A stretch of DNA of 29,457 nt from Actinomycetes bacterium (GTDB lineage: Bacteria; Actinomycetota; Actinomycetes; Actinomycetales; Cellulomonadaceae). Location: assembly GCA_021793115.1 (NCBI GenBank), contig JAJYTJ010000029.1:1-29457 (forward strand). Reading direction: 5' to 3'. The notes under the pieces are model-generated. The model was not told where the DNA came from. It saw only the letters and a list, made by a program, of their open reading frames with translations, and ran no database searches. Positions 23,589 to 29,457 of this stretch are shown piece by piece. Numbering within the stretch: the first letter of the stretch is position 1; the number at the start of each line of letters is the position of its first letter. A program made the translations under genes and the position numbers.

Positions 23589-24260
23589 CTGCTGCGCGAC
23601 CCGGCGCACGGACCGCTGCCCGCCCTGCTGCTGGGCCTGACGTTCGTCACCGGGCTGGTCGACGCCGCCAGCATCCTGGGCCTGAACCGGGTGTTCGTCG
23701 CCAACATGACCGGCAACGTGGTGTTCCTCGGCTTCGCCGTGGCCGGCGCACCCGGATTCTCGCTCGTCGGCTCGCTCGCCGCGCTGGCCGGCTTCCTCCT
23801 CGGCGCGGCCGCCGCCGGACTGGTGGTGCGCCGCCGACCACCCGACCGCGGCGCGATGCTGGCCGGGACGTGCGCGGCCGAGCTCATGCTCGTCGCGGCC
23901 TCCACCGTCGTCGCGACGGCGGACCCCCGGGCCCGCACGGCCACGTGGCTCATGACGGCCCTGCTGGCGATCGCGCTGGGCGCCCAGAACACGGTCGCCC
24001 GCCGGCTCGCGGTGCCGGACCTGACGACGACCGTGCTGACGATGACCCTCACCGGCATCGCCGCCGACGCGCGCGCCGGCCGCACGCTCGTGCGCCGCCT
24101 GCTCGCCGTCGCGGCCATGGCGGCCGGAGCGGTCGCCGGGGCGCTGCTGGTGCTGCGGCTCTCGCTGGCCGCGGGGCTGGCGGCCGCCACGGTGGTGCTC
24201 GCGCTGGTCACGACGGGGGCGCTGGTCGCCACCCGGCAGCCGGCCGCCTGGCGCGGCTGA
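23589..24260 (+). CDS. DUF1275 (YoaK-family) membrane protein, start unresolved
   Basis: About 220 aa and six membrane helices. Family signature GLTFVTGLVDAASILGLNRV is followed by FVANMTGNVVFLGFA, and later ALGAQNTVARRLAVPDLTTTVLTMTLTG. Function of the family is not established. The homologous frame is open from 23448 but has no ATG, GTG or TTG before GTG 23691, which would delete the first helix. ATG 23554, with GGGTGAGG upstream, is in another frame and meets TAA after three codons. One missing base there would join it to the gene. A CTG at 23589 is used here as a placeholder. It is divergent from arsR and ends 7 nt from marR. Confidence 0.72.
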   Translation: MLRDPAHGPLPALLLGLTFVTGLVDAASILGLNRVFVANMTGNVVFLGFAVAGAPGFSLVGSLAALAGFLLGAAAAGLVVRRRPPDRGAMLAGTCAAELMLVAASTVVATADPRARTATWLMTALLAIALGAQNTVARRLAVPDLTTTVLTMTLTGIAADARAGRTLVRRLLAVAAMAAGAVAGALLVLRLSLAAGLAAATVVLALVTTGALVATRQPAAWRG

Positions 24261-24267
24261 CCCGAGC

Positions 24268-24807
24268 TCAGAACGCGGGCTTCGGCACGACGGTGCTCGC
24301 CTCGCTGGCGACCTTCTCGAGCGCCTCGAGCGCACCCGCGAGCGCAGCCAGCTCGTCGTCGTCCAGGACGGCGAGCAGCCGGGCGACGCCGTGCGCCTGC
24401 TCGGTGCGCGTCGCGACGAGCAGCCGTCTGCCCTCGTCCGTGATCTCGACGAGCGTCGAGCGCGCGTCGTCCGGGCTCGGCCGGCGCACGACGAGCCCGC
24501 GCTCGACGAGCGCGTCGACGATCCGTGTCACCGCCGGCGGCGCGTAGCGCTCGCTCCGGGCCAGGTCGCTCGGCCGCTGCGGCCCGTACCGGTACAGCGT
24601 CGACAGCGTGGAGAAGTGGCCGACGGCCAGGTCACCGCTGGACGGCCGGATCCGCCGGCCGATCCGCAGCAGCGCCGGCGTCAGTCGCCGGGCGACCGCC
24701 GTCCGGGGGTCGCCGGCCGCCGTCGATCCGGTCGGTCCGGTCGGTCCGGTCGGTCCGGTCGGTCCGGTCGGTCCGGTCGATCCGGTCGGTCCGGTCGATC
24801 CGGTCAT
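24268..24807 (-). CDS. MarR-family regulator with collagen-like GPT-repeat N-terminus
   Basis: 179 aa. Residues 2-28 are nine TGP/TGS triplets. The MarR domain follows: [66 protein letters not shown] with the winged-helix DR-type hairpin, and a C-terminal dimerisation helix. The ATG overlaps the stop of the upstream exporter (ATGA), so the two are coupled and this regulator most likely controls the exporter operon. The repeats add a flexible or triple-helix-like lead not needed for DNA binding in known MarR proteins. Confidence 0.9.
   Translation of the reverse strand: MTGSTGPTGSTGPTGPTGPTGPTGPTGSTAAGDPRTAVARRLTPALLRIGRRIRPSSGDLAVGHFSTLSTLYRYGPQRPSDLARSERYAPPAVTRIVDALVERGLVVRRPSPDDARSTLVEITDEGRRLLVATRTEQAHGVARLLAVLDDDELAALAGALEALEKVASEASTVVPKPAF
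24724..24804 (-). repeat. Nine-copy 9-bp minisatellite within marR
   Basis: Nine tandem copies of a 9-bp unit (GGTCCGGTC or GATCCGGTC on the plus strand) encode TGP or TGS. The unit is a multiple of three, so copy-number change would alter length but keep the frame. Confidence 0.9.
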
Positions 24808-26621
24808 GGCTCGTCACCGGCTCGTGGCGCCCGCGGGGCGTCGTCCGTGGCACGGACCTGGCGCTGCGCGCCGCTGCGCGCCGGGCCCTCGTCCTCGGCC
24901 GCGGCCTCGTCGAGCACCCGGTTGGCGGCCGCCACGACCTCCTCGTGCACGAACCGCTGCCCCCGGGCGAGCGACGCCGCCGCCGCGATCACCGACATCA
25001 CGGCCGCGACGAGGAAGACGACCACGAGGCCGTCGTGGAACGGGCCGGACACCAGGGTCGGGAAGAACTCCTGGCCGGTGAGGGCCGCAGCGTCCTGCGG
25101 CGCGAGGTGGCTGAGCACGCCCGTCGGGCCGAGCAGCGTCTGGATGGGGTTGTAGCCGAGGAACGCGGCGAACAGGCTGCCCACCGGCGGCAGGTTGGCC
25201 ACCTGGGACGCGGCGGCGGCCGGGACGCCGTGCGCCAGCAGTCCCGCCTTGAGCGTGGCCGGCAGCGACGACGCCAGGCCGACGATCATCAGCGAGAAGA
25301 ACACCCCGATCGACAGCGAGCTGCCGGCGTTCTGCAACGTGCCGGTGACGCCGGACGCCGCCCCGCGCTCCCGGGCCGGCACGGAGTTCATGATGGCGGT
25401 CCGGTTGGGGGCACCGAACATGCCGGAGCCGATGCCGGAGGCGAACGAGATCGCCGCGAACTGCCAGTACTGGAAGTTCACCGGCAGGGCGAGGTAGAGC
25501 AGGAACGCCGCGGCGACCACCAGCAGCCCGATCGAGGCGAACGCCCGAGCCCCGAACCGGTCGGAGAGGATGCCGGAGACCGGTCCGGCGATGAGGAAGC
25601 CGACGGTGATCGGCAGCATGTAGATGCCGGCCCACAGCGGCGTGGACTCGAAGCTGTAGCCGTGCAGCGGCAGCCAGATGCCCTGCAGCCAGATGATGAG
25701 CATGAACTGCAGGCCACCGCGGCCGATCGACGCAAGCAGCGACGCGAGGTTGCCGGCGCTGAAGGCGCGGATCCGGAACAGCCGCAGGTCCAGCATCGGC
25801 TGCGGCACGCGCAGCTCGATCGCCGCGAACACGCCGAGCACGGCGAGCCCGCCGATGATCCCCGTGAGCACCCAGGGGTTGGTCCAGCCCGTGGTCGAGG
25901 TGCCGTAGGGCTGGATGCCGTAGGTGATCGCGACGAGCACCGCGGTCAGCCCCAGCAGGAACGTCAGGTTGCCGGCCCAGTCCATCCGACCGGGGTTGCG
26001 CTCCCCCGTCTCGTGCAGTGACCGGTAGGACCAGATGGTGCCCAGGATGCCTACTGGCACCGACACCAGGAACACCCAGCGCCAGTGCACCACCGCGAGC
26101 GCGCCGCCGAGCAGCAGGCCGATGAACGTGCCGGCGATCGCGGCGACCTGGTTGATGCCCATGGCGAAGCCGCGGCGGTCCGACGGGAAGGCGTCGGTGA
26201 TGATCGCGGTCGAGTTGGCGAAGAGCATCGACCCGCCCACCGCCTGCAGCAGCCGGAATCCGATGAGCCACATCGCGCCGTGCGCGCCGGAGAACGGGTC
26301 CACGGACAGCAGCACCGAGCCGATGGTGAAGACGACGAAGCCGAGGTTGTAGACGCGCACCCGGCCGTACATGTCGCCGAGCCGGCCGAAGGTCGTCACC
26401 AGCACGGCCGTCACGAGCATGTAGCCCATGAGCGTCCACAGCAGGTAGCTGACGTTGCCGGCCTGCAGCGGGTTGAGGTTGATGCCCTTGAAGATCGCCG
26501 GCAGCGAGATGAGGACGATGTTGGCGTTGATCGTCGCCATGAGCATGCCGAGGGTGGTGTTGCTCAGCGCGACCCACTTGTACCGGGGGTGGTCGGCGGC
26601 GATGAAGGTGGAGCGGGGCAT
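24804..26621 (-). CDS. DHA2-family (14-TM) MFS drug exporter, EmrB/QacA type
   Basis: 605 aa. The N-terminal half has [20 protein letters not shown], then [26 protein letters not shown] (motif A) and [24 protein letters not shown] (motif C-like antiporter region). Fourteen hydrophobic segments are countable, the last after a long loop around 500-560. The C-terminal 50 residues are charged and cytoplasmic. ATG 26621 is chosen for GGAGG 10 nt upstream; longer frames lack homology. It likely exports lipophilic cations or antibiotics by proton exchange. First gene of a two-gene operon with marR. Confidence 0.92.
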   Translation of the reverse strand: MPRSTFIAADHPRYKWVALSNTTLGMLMATINANIVLISLPAIFKGINLNPLQAGNVSYLLWTLMGYMLVTAVLVTTFGRLGDMYGRVRVYNLGFVVFTIGSVLLSVDPFSGAHGAMWLIGFRLLQAVGGSMLFANSTAIITDAFPSDRRGFAMGINQVAAIAGTFIGLLLGGALAVVHWRWVFLVSVPVGILGTIWSYRSLHETGERNPGRMDWAGNLTFLLGLTAVLVAITYGIQPYGTSTTGWTNPWVLTGIIGGLAVLGVFAAIELRVPQPMLDLRLFRIRAFSAGNLASLLASIGRGGLQFMLIIWLQGIWLPLHGYSFESTPLWAGIYMLPITVGFLIAGPVSGILSDRFGARAFASIGLLVVAAAFLLYLALPVNFQYWQFAAISFASGIGSGMFGAPNRTAIMNSVPARERGAASGVTGTLQNAGSSLSIGVFFSLMIVGLASSLPATLKAGLLAHGVPAAAASQVANLPPVGSLFAAFLGYNPIQTLLGPTGVLSHLAPQDAAALTGQEFFPTLVSGPFHDGLVVVFLVAAVMSVIAAAASLARGQRFVHEEVVAAANRVLDEAAAEDEGPARSGAQRQVRATDDAPRAPRAGDEP

Positions 26622-26664
26622 GCGGAGACAGCCTCCGGGCGTCGAGGGGAATTGCTTCACACAT

Positions 26665-26674
26665 GGTAAGTACC
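26665..26674. promoter_or_regulatory. Short palindrome GGTAAGTACC, candidate MarR operator
   Basis: Arms GGTA and TACC flank AG, in a locally AT-richer stretch 44 nt upstream of the exporter start. MarR proteins bind short AT-containing inverted repeats in this position. Only ten bases are symmetric, so the call is tentative. Confidence 0.35.
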
Positions 26675-26791
26675 TGACGCGCCGGGTTGTTCCCCGCACC
26701 GAGGCGTGAGACGCCCGCCGCGCCCGCCGCGCTGCGACCGGCTCCGCCGGAAAGGCGCTCTGCGGCCGGATCTGGCCTACGGTCTGATCTC

Positions 26792-27499
26792 GTGACCGTC
26801 CTCATCCTGCTGCGCAACGGACAGAGCCTGGCGGACGCCCGGCAGGCGTTCGCGGGCCTCCTCGACCCGGAGCTGACCATCACCGGGGTCGCCGAGGCGC
26901 ACGGGGTCGCCGAGCTGTTGCTCAGTCGCGGGGTTCACGTCGACCTCGTCGCGACGTCGCCGCTGGCCAGGGCCGTGCAGACCGCGGACGCCGTGGTCGC
27001 CGGGCTGGGCCGGCCGGACGTCGCGCGGCTGACGTCGTGGCGACTGGCGGCGCGCGACCTCGGGTGCCTCACCGGCGTCGCGAAACCCCGCGCGATCGGG
27101 ATGTTCGGCGCCGACACCATGAGCAAGTGGCGCTTCTCCACCGAGGGCCGGCCGCCCGCGGCGAGCCCGGAGCGGGCCAGGGCGCTGCCATGGCGACCGG
27201 GCGCGCACGTCGTCGACCACCTGCCGTTCGGCGAGGGCGAGTCGCTGCGGCAGGTCGAGGACCGGCTGCGGCCGTTCTGGGAGGACGAGCTGCGCCCGGC
27301 GCTGGCGGCGGGCCGCACCGTGCTGGTCGTCGCCCACACCGACTCGTTGCGCGCGCTGCGCCGCATCGTCGAGCACCGCGACCAGGACGAGGGCGACACG
27401 CTGCGCGTGGTCCCCGCGCAGCCGCTGGCCTATCGCGTCGACGCCTCCGGAGACGTCATCCCGCCGGCGCTCTACCTGGAGAACCAGGCCGCGGTGTGA
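26792..27499 (+). CDS. Degenerate phosphoglycerate-mutase-like protein lacking the catalytic histidine
   Basis: 235 aa that aligns over its length to cofactor-dependent phosphoglycerate mutase (GpmA). Phosphohistidine motif RHG is RNG (N9 for His). The motif after it, [13 protein letters not shown], and [10 protein letters not shown] (R60) are kept. The usual LNER catalytic acid region reads LAARDLG (A87 for Glu). The second histidine survives in [11 protein letters not shown] (H182). With nucleophile and acid both lost it should not be a mutase or phosphatase by the known mechanism. The codon for N9 is AAC, one base from CAC. GTG 26792 is chosen because the domain starts there. The MFS gene on the other side is divergent, 170 bp away. 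Confidence 0.85.
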   Translation: MTVLILLRNGQSLADARQAFAGLLDPELTITGVAEAHGVAELLLSRGVHVDLVATSPLARAVQTADAVVAGLGRPDVARLTSWRLAARDLGCLTGVAKPRAIGMFGADTMSKWRFSTEGRPPAASPERARALPWRPGAHVVDHLPFGEGESLRQVEDRLRPFWEDELRPALAAGRTVLVVAHTDSLRALRRIVEHRDQDEGDTLRVVPAQPLAYRVDASGDVIPPALYLENQAAV

Positions 27500-27654
27500 C
27501 CGCCCGCCCCGGGCGGCGCGACCGGCCTGCACGGGCCGCTGACCTGGCCGGACGCGACCGTCGCCCTGCTAGCCTGGCCGGGCCCGAGGCCGAGCGGCGC
27601 GGGTGACGGCCGGCGACGCCGCGGTCCCGGCCGAAGGAGGGGGTCCGGGTCCCG

Positions 27655-28554
27655 ATGGCGACGACGTGGGTGCGCACCCCGGAGCTGGACGCCTTCGGAC
27701 CGTGGATCCTGCGGGTCCGCACGCCGGACGACGTGCCCGCACTGTTCCGTCCGGTCGTCGACCTCACGGCCACCCGGACCGTGGTCAAGGTGCCGCGCCC
27801 GATCGAGCGACGTGACGCGCGCGCCGGCATGGACCTGTACGACACGGTCGTCGCGGTGCGCGCGGACGGCGTCGAGGTGTGGTCCCGGGTGCCGCAGGCG
27901 CCCTCGGGCCGCGTCCGGCGCTGGGTGCCCGCCGACGACCTGCTGGCCGTGGCGGACAGCACCGCCCTCCTCGACGGGATGCTGCGGCTGCACGCCGCGG
28001 GGGACGTCACCGTCGAGGTGCCGTACAACGGCTCCTCGGCCGAAGTGGTGCGCGACCTCATGGACGACATCCGCTCGTTCTGGCGGTCACCGGACGCACC
28101 GTTCCCGCCGCGCCGGGAGGAGATGCCGCTGGGGGCGCTCGGGCCCGACGACATCGGCCTGGTGAGCCTGCATCGCGACCTGACGCGGCACGACCCGATG
28201 CTCGAGCCGGTGGTGCTGCGTCGCCGGCGCACCGCGCGGCGGGCCGGCAACGGGTTCGTGCGCTCCGTGCAGGGCGCCTGGCCGACGAGCCTGCAGGCCG
28301 CGCTCGTCGAGACCACCGGCTCCGAGCTCGTCGTGCTGCACCGGCGCAGCTGGCTGACGCGCGGCCACCGGGACGTCACCTCGCTCGCGACGACCGTGGT
28401 GCCGCTGACCCGCGGCCTGCAGGTCGAGACGACGAACGACCCGCGCTGGAGCGGCATCCGCCGGCTGCGGCTCGCCCCGACCTCGGTGACGCTGCTCGCC
28501 GTGGCCGACGACGGCGTCGAGGCCGCGGTGCGGCGGCTGCTGCACCAGGGCTGA
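27655..28554 (+). CDS. Hypothetical protein, no family recognised
   Basis: 299 aa, soluble, no signal peptide or membrane helix. Beta-rich N-terminal third (WILRVRTPDDVPALFRPVV, VVAVRADGVEVWSRVP), then a helical region with DLMDDIRSFW and PFPPRREEMPLGALGPDDIGLVSLHRDL. An Arg-rich RRRRTARR patch comes next. The C-terminal 85 residues are again beta-strands ending in a helix (VVPLTRGLQVETTND, RLRLAPTSVTLLAVADDGVEAAVRRLL), which might be a PH-like domain (guess only). GGAGGGGG lies about 13 nt before ATG 27655. GC pattern and codon use match neighbours. Confidence 0.72.
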   Translation: MATTWVRTPELDAFGPWILRVRTPDDVPALFRPVVDLTATRTVVKVPRPIERRDARAGMDLYDTVVAVRADGVEVWSRVPQAPSGRVRRWVPADDLLAVADSTALLDGMLRLHAAGDVTVEVPYNGSSAEVVRDLMDDIRSFWRSPDAPFPPRREEMPLGALGPDDIGLVSLHRDLTRHDPMLEPVVLRRRRTARRAGNGFVRSVQGAWPTSLQAALVETTGSELVVLHRRSWLTRGHRDVTSLATTVVPLTRGLQVETTNDPRWSGIRRLRLAPTSVTLLAVADDGVEAAVRRLLHQG

Positions 28555-28675
28555 CGGGTCGCCCTCGCCCCCCCCACCCCACCGAACGCCGGCGACGAGC
28601 CCGGAACCGGAGCCGGGCCGTCCCGGCGAAGGACACGCCCGGGGCGCGCGATCACCGATTTCGCCACCATCGCTG

Positions 28676-28705
28676 TTGCACAATTCCCGACCTGGTGCGT
28701 AGCGT
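28676..28705 (+). promoter_or_regulatory. Candidate promoter TTGCAC - 18 nt - TAGCGT
   Basis: TTGCAC (28676-28681) and TAGCGT (28700-28705) are spaced 18 nt, 52 nt upstream of the PAS-ANTAR gene, in an AT-richer patch. Agreement with consensus is moderate. The rest of the 28555-28756 gap shows nothing but C-rich sequence. Confidence 0.45.
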
Positions 28706-28756
28706 CGTCACGGGTCAGGAACCGGCCCAGCGCGACTCGCGGAGGGGAAGCGAGCC

Positions 28757-29437
28757 ATGGCGAGCAACGTGAAGGACGTCACCGGCGCCCTGACCTCGGG
28801 CGTCTCGCTCGAGACCGGCGCCTTCCGGTACGACGTCACCACCGACCGTTGGTGGTGGTCCGACGAGATCTACCGGATGCACGGCTTCGAGCCCGGCGAG
28901 GTGGTGCCCACGACGGCGATGATCCTGGCCCACAAGCACCCCGACGACCGCGAGCGCTACGCGGCGATCCTGACGAGCACCAGCCTGCTCGGCGGCACGT
29001 TCGCCTCGGTGCACCGCATCCTCGACGCCCAGGGCAACGAGCGGGTGCTGGCGGCGGTGGGCGACGCGCACGCGGCCGGGCCAGGCACGCCCGTCACGGA
29101 GATCACCGGTCACTTCGTCGACATCACCGCCACCGTGCGGCTGCTCGCCTCGGTGGAGGCGACCCGCCAGATCCACCAGGCCGACGAGCGGCGCGCCGTG
29201 ATCGACCAGGCCATGGGCGTGACCGCGGCGCGGACCGGTGTGACGGTCGACGAGGCGTTCGAGATGCTGCGCGGCGCCTCCATGCGGTCCAACGTCAAGC
29301 TGCGCACACTCGCCGAGCGCGTGGTCTCCAACGCCTCCCGAGCGACGCCCAGCGCCGAGCTGCTGAGCGACCTGGTGCGACCCGTCGACGAGCCCGCCGA
29401 CGGCGGCGCGGCGGGCACCGCGGTCGCCGGCCGCTGA
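28757..29437 (+). CDS. PAS and ANTAR domain-containing protein
   Basis: 226 aa cytosolic signalling protein. A PAS_3-type sensor fold covers about 18-125 (GAFRYDVTTDRWWWSDEIYRM, HGFEPGEVVP, HKHPDDRERYAAIL, GHFVDIT). The ANTAR RNA-binding domain covers about 140-192 (RRAVIDQAMGVTAARTGVTVDEAFEMLRGASMRSNVKLRTLAERVV). ANTAR proteins bind paired hairpins in mRNA leaders and stop transcription termination. GGAGGGG lies upstream of ATG 28757. Its signal and RNA targets are not in view. Confidence 0.93.
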   Translation: MASNVKDVTGALTSGVSLETGAFRYDVTTDRWWWSDEIYRMHGFEPGEVVPTTAMILAHKHPDDRERYAAILTSTSLLGGTFASVHRILDAQGNERVLAAVGDAHAAGPGTPVTEITGHFVDITATVRLLASVEATRQIHQADERRAVIDQAMGVTAARTGVTVDEAFEMLRGASMRSNVKLRTLAERVVSNASRATPSAELLSDLVRPVDEPADGGAAGTAVAGR

Positions 29438-29457
29438 CCGCGGCGGCGGTCACGCCG

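Overview
This is a very GC-rich actinobacterial chromosome segment. The gene families and gene order suggest Micrococcales, and Cellulomonas or a relative is the best guess. That guess is inferred from tRNA-Trp next to secE, rpmG followed by two MaoC-type dehydratase genes, and murB, an adenosine-deaminase-like gene and aspC lying nearby. No plasmid or phage genes and no insertion sequences were seen.

Layout. 1-213: start of secE and tRNA-Trp (minus). 368-3277: aspartate aminotransferase converging on a membrane-anchored protein with a variant leucine-rich-repeat start. 3567-7311: four-gene plus-strand operon (ABC ATPase, ABC-2 permease, NarL-type sensor kinase, response regulator). 7312-7566: spacer with nested hairpins and a G-rich minisatellite. 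7567-10053: adenosine-deaminase-family enzyme, then a membrane protein with a YtrA-type GntR repressor. 10195-16352 (minus): HAD hydrolase, PhnD-PhnC-PhnE-PhnE importer, RpiR/SIS regulator and murB. All but the last junction overlap, and murB follows after 20 nt. 16445-20174: two tandem YbjJ-like MFS exporters divergent from a LacI regulator, with a perfect palindrome between them. 20224-20578: five ~70-bp tandem repeats. 20583-21777 (minus): rpmG-hadA-hadB. 21937-23429 (minus): ArsR/phosphatase fusion, arsenate reductase and a beheaded ArsN/Pat-type acetyltransferase. 23589-24260: DUF1275 membrane protein with no normal start codon. 24268-26621 (minus): 14-TM drug exporter and a MarR regulator with a collagen-like N-terminus. 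26792-29437: phosphoglycerate-mutase-like protein lacking its catalytic histidine, an unrecognised 299-aa protein, and a PAS-ANTAR protein.

How it works together. A housekeeping backbone (secE, tRNA-Trp, aspC, murB, hadA/hadB, rpmG) is interrupted by accessory transport modules, each with its own regulator: two-component, GntR, RpiR, LacI, ArsR and MarR. The most unusual items are the HAD-PhnDCEE-RpiR operon feeding into murB, the A-B-A-B-C hairpin array after hadB, the degenerate GpmA paralogue, the GPT-repeat MarR and the decaying arsenic locus.
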